Below, in pieces: positions 13,001 through 25,300 of a stretch of 64,000 bases of DNA (the stretch's first letter is position 1; the number at the start of each line of letters is the position of its first letter). The DNA lies in assembly GCA_028554755.1 (NCBI GenBank), contig JAPTOF010000006.1:3962501-4026500 (forward strand). The letters run 5' to 3'. Both the position numbers and the translations under genes were made by a program. The DNA is from Cordia subcordata (lineage: Eukaryota > Streptophyta > Magnoliopsida > Boraginales > Cordiaceae). The notes beneath the pieces are model-generated. The model saw only the letters and a program-made list of their open reading frames with translations, did not search any database and was not told the origin of the DNA.

Positions 13001-14267
13001 GTAATTGGTTGGGTTTTTTTTTTTTTTATATCAATAGAAGTTGCATATTTGGATTAAATTTCAATTGCACTAGTTTACTAGACGTAGACAGCGGAAAGTT
13101 TCTTTTCATTGGTGTAATAAAATTCAAATTCTATGCATGTTCTCTAGTCTTCGTCTATAATTTTCCATTCCACATGAAAAATTCAATCACAAAAATTAAC
13201 GAGATATCTCAATTTACATTCAACTTTTAATTTTTTACACACCTCATTCAATAATTTACAAAAATGATTGGTTTTTGCAAATAATTACTGCATGCACGAA
13301 CATGACTAAAGTTGTACTACAAATACAATGAGAAGAATGTTTTGAAAGTAAAATCTTTGAAAAGAGGTCGATTGTTGTCGATAGCACAACTTGCAATTCA
13401 AGCAAAGCGGCCAACCATTTTCACATCAGCCTTGTGTGGAAGGGGGCATGTGGCCCCTGACCTCCCTTTATTCAATCAGATTTTGCAATTCATATTTTCC
13501 AATTTCATAGCCATCCATTCCCCAAAGACCCCATCCGCTTGCATCGAAAATCCAAATTTATATCCTCTCATTACATATATTGTATTTGACGGTATTTAAT
13601 TGATGTGTAATATGCGTAATTAGTCACCGGCTCCCTCTTGTAATTGTTCTTTAGGCATTCCTATTCAGGGCCAATTCACTACTCTAAACAAGTTCAATTA
13701 CTCATCACAATTGGTAGATGTTTCATCTGACTAGAGTTGTGTATCATAAAATTTAACCTTGTGGTACGTAAGGACTCTTCTCTGTGACATTGGCACGCTC
13801 TTAGTTTTTGGCACTTAGACTTGGCTCAATTCGGTACATATTATGATACCGATGGGTCATTCGATTATGAAATTTATAATTTTGAGGTGAATCTAATGAT
13901 GTTGCTTTTAGCAATACTTAATCAATGTATGATATGCACTAGCCACCTTGCTAAACAATGAAATTATTTTGAGGTGAATTTAATGTAATCTTATCTAAAA
14001 CAATTTCGTGGATGCTAAGAACTAAAAATGGTAGCAAAGGAAGGGCAAAACTGTCCAGAAAATCATACAAGGCTATGGATTTTGGTTTCCTCTAATTAAG
14101 GACGTACCAAACAGCATTAATCAAGGGAATCTAATGATTTCCTTCCCTTAATTCTCTCTCATCTTCTGCCTCAATAAGTAGTTCTTGTCACCCTGCATTC
14201 TCTTCACACTCAAGGAGTCATAAGCAAAAAAAACATTTCCTCCACATTTTCCCCTCTCTGCTAGCAA

Positions 14268-16405
14268 ATGGCTTTTAGGGTGCTTACTTGCATTGTCTTT
14301 GTTAGTCTCACTTTGCTTCTGACATTTTCAGAAGCCAAAATCCCTGGTGCTTACACAGGTGGAGCATGGCAATCTGCTCATGCTACATTCTATGGCGGCA
14401 GTGATGCCTCTGGCACCATGGGTAGGCACCTCATATTTCATATGCTTGTGAAATTTTGGGTGACGATTTTGCACTGTGGTATTAAAGCCTTGCTTGCGAG
14501 TTTAAGAAAAATAATCTTCTTAAGCTCGCGGTATCACGTATTCCCATATCATGCATGTTTATACATTCTATATCAACTTAAATCTAAGTCTAAATAGTTG
14601 TTCAGGCTCGAGAGCGTGACACATTCTGCTTGCCAAGTACAGTACATAGAAATGTAACATGATCTTTTATGTTATTGGTTGAATTTCTACAGGTGGCGCA
14701 TGTGGGTATGGCAACTTGTACAGCCAAGGCTATGGAGTGAACACTGCGGCATTGAGCACGGCGCTGTTCAACAATGGGTTGAGTTGTGGGGCGTGTTTTG
14801 AGATCAAATGTGCTAATGATCCGCAGTGGTGCCACCCGGGCAGCCCTTCGATTTTCATCACGGCCACCAATTTCTGCCCGCCTAACTACGCGTTGCCTAA
14901 TGACAATGGCGGTTGGTGCAACCCTCCTCGCCCCCACTTCGACCTCGCCATGCCCATGTTCCTCAAGATCGCCGAGTACCGCGCCGGCATTGTTCCGGTT
15001 ACCTACCGCAGGTACCTAGTAATCTTAAGATAAATCTAGGGCCCGGTTGAATTGGCTTGTTCCAAAAGTATTTTTTTTAATGGCTTTTGAAAAATAATTT
15101 TTTTAAAAAATTTAAAATTTTGATTTAAAAAAAAAAAAAGTTGTATTTAAATTTTTGTTAGAGTTTTAATTTTTTTTTTAAATCAAACCAAATAATTATT
15201 GTAAATGTAATTTTTATAAGAAAAAAAATATTTTTTTTTGAAAAAAAACACTAATATAAACAGGCCCTAATGTGAACGTACTTTCTTATAGAGAGAAAAA
15301 AAAACTCTGATTACTAGGACCTCACTTTTTTGTTAGGTCATTGAAAGTTGTCAAATGTAGAATATGAGATCACGTAGATACTATCTCAAAATGATTTTTT
15401 TACCATTATCTGTTTGTACTTCAATGACTGAGCACTGTAACCAGAGAGAATCGTGGACTTTTTACACCTTCCCGTACGCACGATGTGCGCCTTTTTGACC
15501 TTTGAACCCCCGTGGACCCCAAAGGCTCAAACCGCGTACAAATTACTTAATATTTTTTTAGCCTTTAATGATAAGTATAGCCGAATTTATTCTTTGAATT
15601 TTTGGGTTGTAAGTCGCGTTAATCTTACAAACTTGAGATTATGGTTATCAGATTCAAGATAAGTTTTGAGTCGTGGTACCAATTAAGGCACAGTGTATGC
15701 CGCTTAGGAGCTTATAGGATACATTGAGGGTGTACTTCTTCGGTATACTAATTAAGTTTATGGTATGCTATTATTAGGCTAATCTACTAAATACTATATA
15801 GAGCAGTGATTTATTTTGTTACTAATTGCTCATTAATCTGCTCCAAAATCCAAATTTAAGGTCTAAGATAAGTTCGTAACTTGTAAATTAGTACATTAAC
15901 TCGGTCCAATAAGAAACTAAAAAAGACCTAAAGCTTGTTCTTCCGGTTCCCTTTTTTCCTCTTGCGAGACCTCTTGGACATATGATAGAGTACGCGATTT
16001 CAGGGGTTTGAACGAATATGATAACGACGTTTGATGCAAAGTAATTAATCTAAAATTAAATCGAGAATACCAATGAATAAACTATGTTGGTGCAGGGTGC
16101 CATGCAGGAAGAAGGATGGGATCAGGTTCACGATCAACGGATTTCGATACTTCAATTTGGTATTGATCACCAACGTGGCAGGAGCAGGAGACATAAAGCA
16201 GGTGTGGGTGAAGGGTTCCAGGACCAATTGGATAGCAATGAGCCGCAACTGGGGTCAGAACTGGCAGTCAAACTCAGTCTTTGCTGGTCAATCTCTCTCT
16301 TTCAGGGTCAGAGCCAGTGACCATCGCCAGTCCACCTCGTGGAACATTGTGCCATCCAATTGGCAATTTGGCCAGACCTTTACCGGGAAAAATTTCCGGG
16401 TCTAA
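14268..16405 (+). CDS. EXPA: Alpha-expansin, 260 aa, three exons
   Basis: Secreted, non-hydrolytic cell-wall loosening protein that acts on cellulose-xyloglucan contacts at acid pH. Exons are 14268-14421, 14693-15011 and 16096-16405, all with GT-AG borders and together 783 nt without a stop. Residues 1-23 form a signal peptide ending in SEA. The mature start is [12 protein letters not shown], as in alpha-expansins. The GH45-like domain shows [15 protein letters not shown] (52-66), paired cysteines, and the HFD motif at 133-135. The C-terminal CBM63 domain (about 160-260) carries the conserved tryptophans and ends [15 protein letters not shown]. Length, both intron positions and the GACFEIKC motif are typical of EXPA, close to the EXPA1/4/6 group. 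Intron 2 (about 1.1 kb) carries a MITE at 15039-15267. Start: the first ATG, preceded by AGCAA, with a clear signal peptide. Confidence 0.97.
15039..15267. mobile_element. Tourist-like MITE inside expansin intron 2
   Basis: Left end GGGCCCGGTTGAATTGG; right end ATAAACAGGCCC, with the long A/T-run interior of the family. It is flanked by TA on both sides (TAA on the right only). It lies 27 bp after the donor site of intron 2 and leaves the coding frame intact. Confidence 0.65.
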
Positions 16406-17541
16406 GATGACTCTCATTATCGTTAGATCAAACAATATCAAAAAAATGAAACCGTTTGATTAAATCGATCTTGGTTTAGTGTTAAGGATAGTGAAAAGCT
16501 TGCATGGTGTTTGAAAGGAAAGGAAACAGGAGAAAATTTAGGAGGTGTGTCTGTGTGCTTGTCCCTATACTTTATTGACAAGTTAAAAAAGCAGAAGCAA
16601 ATTGTAAGAGGTAGAGGTGGCTGCAAAACGATGTAGCCCGCTGCTTGCTTACTCTACTATTTATCATACGTGAAGGTTTCTTTATATGAAATTGTCTTTT
16701 TTGTCAGAAGTTCGGAATTTTTAAATAGTTTTTATATTATTGTGTTACATCCTCGTCCTTTTATGAGTTCCTTGTCGGTCTTATTCTTCTCTTTTCTCTT
16801 TCATTTCATAATTGTTCTTCTACATCAGACAATACCAAAATCTGTAGCCATATCGGCTAGTATTATTTGCAACTCAAAAGGTGTACTAAGAGGCTTTATC
16901 AATCCAGAGGCAGAGAACTATTTCCAGCTAGTTTTAGCAATATATGGTCACGAGCTCTACTAGCAATTCCTCTGATCAATTGGACAGTAGACTAATTAAC
17001 TCACAGCAATGTCTCTGCAACAATGCGGCTTATTCGATCTAGCTTTACACGGGTGAGGAAGACCTCGTGAACATCAATCTTGAATATTCAATTGCTGAAG
17101 GAGCAAACTGGCAAGCACACACTTAGTGCAGTGGCTTCAGCCTGCACTGGATTCTTGAATTGCCATGCCTGACCTGCTAGTTGACTGCTTCTTGTTGATT
17201 TCAAGAATGTATAATCTTGGGAAAATATTGAACAGAATTGTTCTCTTTGTTGTTCTAACAGTTACCATCATAACCATGTCTGATATTCATCAAAGATCTG
17301 ATCTCATACCTGAATCCTACTATGGAAATCAAAACTATGCGACCTTTCCTTCATTTACAGGAAATGCTTCGATCTAGATGCATAGTTTCCTTCAAATACT
17401 ATGGATATAAGTACTGAAAAGTAAAAATATCTTTCAATTTACATAAATGTGACCGCTTGTGATTAGTCTGCAATAACACGAGTTTTCTTTCATTTCAACT
17501 TTAATAAACATCTAATATCTCATGCACTTACAATGGAGCAC
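16406..17541. other. Intergenic region between convergent expansin and XH-protein genes
   Basis: This 1.1-kb stretch lies between two converging stop codons and should hold both 3' UTRs. Short open frames at 16670-16963 and 17165-17377 resemble no known family and have no support. Nothing else was recognised. Confidence 0.5.
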
Positions 17542-20500
17542 TTATAAGGAACACCTTTTCTTCTTGGGAAGCTTCTTCCCCATGTAAGCAATGATCTCCT
17601 CTAGAGTAGCTCTTCTGCCTTGGTTTGGATTCCATAATTCAGCAATTGGATACCTTCCACTTGGATTATACTCCTCCAACTCCAACAAGGCTCTGATTAC
17701 TGCCTGATATGCATACTCGCCGCATTCATTTCTCAGCTCTTTCAACATTGCATCATCTTCATCTATTATTCTCTGCGATGCCAATTTGTTGTCAAGATTG
17801 AGCAAATGAAGCTCAGCATTTCATGTATTTTAGGGGCATTCAATTGGTTTAAGATATGTTATTATAGTTGCGCACATTCTTTAATATTCATCAAATGGTG
17901 CAAAAGAAGTACCCGAGTTTCTCCATTGATATCTTCGATCTTGAAAGGATGCCAATGTGGATTTCTTATGTTTTTCTCCCACTTTGTACACAGCCTGGCA
18001 GATTCCTCTGTCCACCCTCCATCAGGAAACTTCTCCAAGCAGACGAGTTGAAACGGTCCCTGGTCAATCTCCCCCAATCTTTTGATTCTAATTGTGGTCC
18101 GGTGATCCAGTACACGGTGTAAAACCTGGACAAGAAAAGATTTTTCTTTTAATTTTCTTGCACTTCTTCGACATTGTCTGATGATTTATAGTAACAATGT
18201 AAATTTGAGTAGAAAACTGCAGTAGGCTTCATTTTTTTCTTTCTGTTCGCATCATGCTCTGGTGAATCAAGGAGGTGATATCATACACTTAAGGCTTCTT
18301 CACGAGCAGCTTGCAGTTCATTATTGCATGTGCGCTCTTTAAGCATCAGCACGTTGTTATTGGCTTTCAGACAATCTATTTCACATTCTTGTTCTTTCAA
18401 CTTTCCCTTTAACTGCAATATTCATTGAAAAGAGATCCATCGGTGAGAAATGATTAGCAAACTCTAAAACAGATACTGCTGTTAGAAAAGCAATTGCAGG
18501 AATTATGAGAAGCTGGAGGATTGAAGAGCTTCCTTTTCCACCAAGCTTTGAGTTGCTAATCCTAAACAAGCACAGAGATTTATCAAGATCTACTTACTCT
18601 TTTACTTTGCAAGCTAGAGTATTTTCCTTTCTTTGTTCTGCAAGTGTCTTAAATGCGCAATATTCCAATGGATAACGTAGATACATCCTGCTTCATGCAT
18701 CATAAATAAACATCTGTGCTGGAGGGGTGCTATAGACTTTGATAATTCTGATCACTGACTCATCCATTGGAATTCTCAACACTGCTAGTAACTTAACAAT
18801 CTAGTCACTATCTGTCAAAACAATTGACGCAGAACTATAAATTTTAACAAATCCTAACCAAACTTCAGGAGAAAATAGTGGGATACCAGTTCTTAGATGA
18901 TAACACAGACACCATATGCTGTCTCCACTTCATGCAGCTAGTAACAAGCTTAATCTGTAGTTCCTTTACAACTTTGGAAGAGCTATATTTTGGAATGCAA
19001 ACGTAAACTGCCGTCCATGGGGTTGTTGTATTCTAATTTACAAAGACTTACCATATACCATTATGAAGTGTTTCATTAGAATCAAAGGTTAGTAAGCAAT
19101 TGAGGGCCTTAGGCCTACCACAGAGAAATCAGGATTACCATAAACTCTGCTGCAGGTTTGAAGAGATTAAAGGGGTTTCAAGTTTCAGACAAAAAATTGT
19201 GATGAATGACTGATTAAGTTCATAATGAGTTCGAGCTCCGGTAATGAAATGCAGAGGATCCAGCTCAGGGCTTGGAACTTGTGTTTCATGAGAACAGAGA
19301 ATGCCTGAAATCTTTAATCAGTTCATTTATTTACCAAAAGATTCTTTCCTGAAAATGAATTCCTAATTTTCGGTATTTGATAACAGAATAAATATGTCAG
19401 AAGAAATATTTTTTCTGTCAATGCAAAAAAGAATAGTTATGAGGAGAGGAGAATGATTTTATGTGCTAAACCTGATGAAATCATTTTTCACTCTTTGTTG
19501 CACATACAGTCTCTTTCTCTTTCTCTTGCTCAAAATGTGTTCCTATCAAAAACAAATACCAGAAAATGTTCTACTTTCCACACAAATATTTCCCCTGTAG
19601 ATGTTCTTCCCTTCCAAGTTATTCTCTTGCAAACAAATAGATCTCAAACTTTTTGCTGATCCCTGGCGTGTCAGCCACTACTGCATGATACTACTGCTAA
19701 TTAGACAGGTCGGTAAATATAGTTTACTACCAAAACAATCATTGCATAGGCTTACTAATGAACACAGAAAGAGGAAAACAATGTTCTTTTCAGAAAGTCT
19801 AGGACATCAAATCAGTTTCCAGAAGGATAAACTACAAAACTTCTTTTATAATATAAACATGGTCATTAAAGCAAAAACTAGAAGATTTTCTTTCCGCTAT
19901 TTCAAGAATATTGTAAGTGTCTCAACAACAAAATGAGCATAATTACCTCCTCACGAGACATCTCCAACTCCATTACTTTCTGCTCAAGTTCTTTCTTGAT
20001 AGATTCCATCTTCAAGTTCAGTTCTTCATTTTCTAGCTTGATGCTCTCTGTCACTTCCAAAACTGAAAAACAGGCAATCATGAGACAAGAACTTGAAATG
20101 AGAAACATTTTGCAATCAAGTTTATGCAAGGATTTTCATGTATATCTAGATGCCCCTTTAGATCAATACTCACACTTCTGAAACTCGAGGATTTTCTCCT
20201 TACATTCTTTGTTTTGCGATTCCATTGCACATTTTAGTTTGTCATTCTCTAGCTTCATCTTTTGCTTCTCCTCCAGGGCTGTAAAAATTTCATGTGAACA
20301 ACAAGAAATAATTCATATTCTAACCTACGAGTCTCATGCTACTACATATAGACAATAGATTTTAACTGTAGCCATATTTTTACTCACTTCTTTCTAACTC
20401 TGTCTCCTGCTGCTCCAATATCAGCCTTAGAAGCTCTATTCCATACACCTCGTTTTGATCCTCTGCACAGACAGCTGATTGCTTCTCTTCTACTGCTGTC

Positions 20501-21083
20501 AAACATAAAATTGTGAGATAAGTTATCGATATAGAATTAATGAGCAATTACATTTCAGGCAAGTGAAACGTAAAGCTTCTATGCATTGCCAAGTGAAAAC
20601 CAGTAGAGCTTTTGTATTCACTCACACTTCACTATCTCTTTGGCTTGTTCATCAAATTTTTTTCTATAAGAATCCATTTCATGCTTCAGCTTTTCAGCCT
20701 CTATCTTGACGCTTCCTATCTCTTCTCTTGCTGTGAAAATTCCACATATGAGATAAAAACTTTTAAGGATAGTTTTATGCAAGTCGACATTTTCTTTTCG
20801 TGGTGCTGTTACAATAATAGGAATATTGAAGAAAATGAGATGCATACAAACACAAATAATTATACAATAGTAGTAATGAATGAAAAAAGAAAAATGGCAA
20901 TAACAAAAGTGACTTACCTGCTCCAAGTAGTTTATCCTTCTCATCAATCTTGCGCTGCATCATCATTAACCTGGCATTTTTATGATCTATTCGCTTTGCA
21001 AGATAAATAGCAATCTCGCGCTGCCTTCTTGCATCCTTTCTGTGATTGCATTCCATCATCTGATCCAATAATAACAAAGTTTC
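17542..21083 (-). CDS. Gene C: coiled-coil/XH-domain protein of the IDN2/FDM family, 5' end not found
   Basis: Exons on the minus strand, high to low: 20918-21083, 20626-20730, 20388-20495, 20174-20278, 19947-20062, 18287-18412, 17913-18125 and 17542-17772. They total 1170 nt, in phase throughout, giving 389 residues and a TGA/TAA-type stop. The first part (ETLLLLDQMMECNHRK...) and four following exons encode a heptad coiled coil. The last two encode an XH domain with IRIKRLGEIDQGPFQ, HWHPFKIEDING and EYNPSGRYPIAELWN, the hallmark motifs. XH mediates contacts between IDN2 and its FDM partners in RNA-directed DNA methylation. No zf-XS or XS domain is visible up to gene A at 22383. The first exon listed begins at an acceptor (ATCAG before GAAAC), so an upstream exon should exist. 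If translation starts inside it, the MM at QMMECN is the candidate. It is clearly diverged from A and B in sequence and exon layout. Confidence 0.75.
20174..20730 (-). repeat. Repeated coiled-coil exons in gene C (35-residue units)
   Basis: Three consecutive exons of 105, 108 and 105 nt (20626-20730, 20388-20495, 20174-20278) are all phase 1-1. A fourth exon of 116 nt (19947-20062) starts in the same phase. Each begins with a related acidic segment (REEIGSVKIE, VEEKQSAVCA, LEEKQKMKLE, LEVTESIKLE) and ends in a K/Q/E-rich segment. A 35-residue unit is five heptads. This looks like duplication of one symmetric exon. Confidence 0.6.
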
Positions 21084-22382
21084 CTGATTATCAGTGGTGA
21101 AGGTATATACCAATCATTAATTACTATGGAAAAATTATTAAAATTTTGCTGCACACATTGCAAAAGTTATACATTCATCTTCTGGGTCGAAACTAAGGCA
21201 AATTATGGGTTCATTTGCTTTGAAATATGAATTTTAATCCTTCTCGACTCTCTGAAAGTTTAAAAAAAGGGCCATACTAATGGAGAACAGTATTCTAACG
21301 GGTCCAAGGCACTTTAAGCAAACCTCCTGGAGTTCAATCAATTTTACCCCATTGCAACATCAACCATTTTCTTCAAGCAAACTAATTAACGTAATAAACT
21401 ACAAATTGCTTTGATCAAAGTTTAGCTTTCTCACACAGACAAAAACTCATGAAACTTAATACCTTGGTTTTTAATTAACTAATTAAGGACTCAACAATCT
21501 TTACAAACAGTTACTCAAATGTTGTTGGATGATTATTGATCAGTATTATTGAAAATTCACAATCATAGAGCGTTCGTCACTTTTCTTAGTCTTTACAAGT
21601 ACGTATATTTTCTAGATTGCTAATGGGGCAAATGGAGGGTCATGATAGATGCATATAAAGTTTCCTGTGTAGTCCACATAACATACAAGCCATGTGCTTT
21701 CAATAAAGTGTTGAGACCATTGGAGTGGGTTAAATTACTAATTTGCACATCCTAATTTTTTTTGGTCGAAAAACGAGATTTCATTAAACGACGGGATTTG
21801 CCCATCCTAATAAGCACGCTAATACTGCATCATATTTGACGATGAAAGTGAGTAAATAGATGGAAAAAATAGGAAAGTAGGCAGTTTTTAAATTTTTTTA
21901 AAAAAATAAAGGATAATTTTCAAATTTAGAAAAATTTAGCGACCAATAACATAAAGATTAAACCTAAGATAACAAACTGCTGTGGTTAAGTTCGAAATTA
22001 GAATTTATACTCTCTCATTGCAAATATTATTTGGTCCTTGACTAACTTAAGAGCGTAAAGGCTAAGGTATGCGACAACACCAAGAGGTTTATAGTTGAGG
22101 GTTGAATTTAATACAATCTTATCTAAAATGAGTTCCTATACTATAGTCCTATTTAAAATGAGTTCTTCGTTGTTAAAAGAAATAAAATCAAACGAGAATC
22201 AATTCTTCGTGGTACTTTCGAGCATAATGAACAACTGGCAGGTTTTTATTCACAATGATGAGCCATGCAACATGTTCAACTTTCAGTTCCTGGAATTTCA
22301 GATCACATACATGGCCATTGAGTTTGGACATCTGAAAGACTCCGAACAACTCAAGAAAAAAGTTCCTGATATTTCCAGTCAA
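21084..22382. other. Region between gene C and gene A
   Basis: About 1.3 kb between the first recognisable exon of gene C and the stop of gene A, both transcribed leftward. It should hold the gene A 3' UTR and the missing 5' part of gene C. I looked for CPYC or XS-like coding sequence on the minus strand and saw none. Positions about 22020-22180 resemble fragments at about 10330-10460 (CAAATATTATTTGGTC...), a diffuse dispersed repeat. Confidence 0.5.
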
Positions 22383-25300
22383 TCATTTTATCCCTCTCTT
22401 TGCCCTGTAGATTTTCCATTTCTTGAGTATGTAGCCAACCCCTTCCTGCAAAGTAGCTTTTCTACCTGCTTGGTAGTTCCACAGCTCTGAAATGATGTAG
22501 CTTCCACTTGGATTATACTCATTTATCTCAATCAGAGCTGTAGTTACCGCTTTGTACACTTCATCACCGTAATTCTTCTTTAGCTCTTGCAGTTTGCCAT
22601 CTTCTTCAACTATTACCGCCTGAAGAAGCGATATTGGTAAGTAAAAAATATAAAATTCATGACAGATATAATAATGCTGATTAAAACAAATTTCTAGATC
22701 AAACCCATTTAGCTTCCACCTAGAGTCTAATTAAACATGTCTAAGAAAGAATTTCTTTTTTTTTTTGTGCGCCCTTTACACTATATTTTCGCCACGCCAT
22801 GCACGTATAAGGCTGGGGATTAAGTGCAGTAGCACAGTGAAAGGCAGAAATGGAGGAAAATGACAAATGAGAAAAGACAAGGGACTCATCAATGCCTAGT
22901 TCTCGTAAAATTTTTTCCAGCCTGCAACACTACACTTTCATCATAGAAAAGTTATGGACTAATCATGTTTTGCATACCTGAAGTCTTCCATCAATCTCTT
23001 TCACCTTAATCGGGTGCCATTCAGGATCCCTAAGGTACTCTTCCCACAATGAGCATAACTCACTTGCCGTTTCATCTGCTGTTGCAGTGTGGTTGTACTT
23101 CTTCTTCATTGCTTCATGAAATGGTTTGCTGTCCAGCTCTCCCATTCTTTTAATACCAATATTAACAGAATCTGGGTATTCTTTTAAGCCCTACAGTGGA
23201 CAATGGGTTAAACCATTGCACAGACTTGTGAGCAAAGGGGGGAGGATTAACAGTCACTACAATGTCAAAATATAGATAACCGCCATGAAAGCCTTCTGAT
23301 AGTCATCAACTAAAGATACACTGACTTCGAAGTTTCAAAATCAATATAGTTACCCTTCCCATCTACCCACCCTACCCCCAAGAAAAGAAAGAGAAAACAA
23401 AGACACAAATTGAGAAGTATACACTTATTTTTACCTTTGTCAAGCTCAGTGGGGGTCAGAAAGAAAGCAGAATATAACAAAAAAAAAGAACAAGCTACAA
23501 TTCATGCATTTTTCATTTTACCATTACAGTATATACTGCCAATTTAGGAGAGTTTATAGAAAGAGAAATTCCATCGTGATTATTACTAACTTACAAAATA
23601 ATATTCTACATCCTACTATGAACATGTAACAGTAAGTGCCACCCCCCTAAAAAGGTAAGAACTAGGCGAACTTTATGGAGGGAAAGAATAAAGCAACTAA
23701 AAAGAATGGAAAACCATGATCACTTACATTAATCAATTCTTTACGAGCATCCTGCAGCTCATCATTGCTCTTGCGCTCCTTGACTATTAAAGTTTGATTT
23801 AGGGATTCTAAATCTTCAAGTTCTGCTTCCCTTTCTCGCAAGTTTTTGTGTAGTACCTCCACATTTTTTAGAACTTCCAGATCTCCATCTCCCATGTGCT
23901 TCATAACATTCAGTGCCCCTCTTAATCTCTCAATTTCTAGCTCTACTGCTTGCTTTGCATCCAGTTGTCTCTCCAGTTGAATAATTCTCCTGTGGAGTTC
24001 TTCCTTTTGCTTCTGAAATATATCACAAAGACAGGATTCATAAGTACTGAACAGTTTGTTACAGAGAATTATGCCCAATCATTACATGGAGCAAAGGAAA
24101 TAAACATACCTTCTGTTCTTCAGCCAATTTCATCACCTTTGCGTCAACCTTCTGTTGTTCTTCTGCTGCAGCTTGCAGTAAACTATTTTCTGTAGCATTC
24201 TGGGACAAATTGATTATGAAGAAAAAATTAGGACAAATTTATATAGCTTCAGACAATAAATGTTATTGCCAAATACAGATTAACCAAATTACACAATATG
24301 TCAATTTGCCATCAAAATTGTTCTTGAAATAACTTGGGAAATTTATAAGGCACTCATATAGAAGAGGTAACCAGGATACTTAAATTCAGAGCAATTTCCG
24401 AGGAAAAGAAAAAGAAAAATCTTCTGAGGAAGGAGTAAAGGAGACAGAATGAAGAATGCATGTAGCCAGATGTTCAAATAAGAGCATAAACTCAAATTAT
24501 TTCAGTGATCAAGTGGCTGAAGAGTGATTATACAATACTGAAGTTCAAGAATCTTATGTAATGGAAGCTGGATATGAATTATGAAACTTAAAATGGTCTA
24601 TTTGTCTATTTGATTATTAGTAGCTTAACCTAGAGAGGAGGTTCATCGTCTTTATTCATTTCCTTTAAAACACATTTAGCTACAGTATACTGTATAGTCA
24701 TTAGAAACTCAGAAGACCATAGTTTCACAGATGAGATAAGCATTTTTTATTTATATCAAATAATAAGGGCCTATTATTGAATAAGACATGAAAAAGATTT
24801 ACTTGTTCAAGCTCATCCACAAGCTTCCTTCTTTCCTGTTCATTTCGCACTTCACGTTTCTTCAGCTCTTCACCCTTGAGCTCAAGCTCTCTCTTTTGGG
24901 TCTCCAATTGCATCTTCAGCTTTTCATGGTCTTTGAAGATCTTCTGAAAATGTTCAAGTGCAGCGGACTGGATCTTTTTTATCTCTGTTTCATGTGAGCA
25001 ACAAAGTTAAACTAATATGGTAGACAAAGCCAGATTTATTCAGTTGGTATCACTAAGTCACTAACCTTCATTATGAGCTTGGAGAAGCTTGTCTTTCTCT
25101 TGAATTAACTGGTTCATAGAATTTGATGTTTCCTCAAATTTGTTCTTAATCTCCTCCAAGTACATTTCTTTGACCTCAATGACATTTGTCAAGTTAACTA
25201 CAAGCTTATTTGTCTTTTCAGCTTCTTCTTCAATTATATCGGCTATTGTTCTAAGATCGCCAATCTTACGGAGATGTTCTCCAATAATATTGTTAGACTT

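Larger units (their letters stand above)
2417..14267. other. Gene-poor intergenic region, 11.9 kb
   Basis: I see no supportable gene. The sequence is AT-rich, with short open frames of 60-100 codons that resemble no family and lack consistent splicing. Contents worth naming are a GC-rich patch at 3768-3795, a TA microsatellite at 4627-4651, a C-tract followed by an A-tract at about 5629-5649, two degraded MITE copies (about 5290-5432 and 5852-6010), and short tandem duplications at 6972-7020, about 9355-9500, 9587-9654 and 9960-10010. The last part (about 13300-14267) is the upstream region of the expansin gene. I could not recognise a TATA box there with confidence. Confidence 0.6.

Noticed and set aside
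14602..14937. Minus-strand open frame of 111 codons over expansin exon 2
   Set aside because: Shadow of the GC-richer expansin coding exon; resembles no protein.
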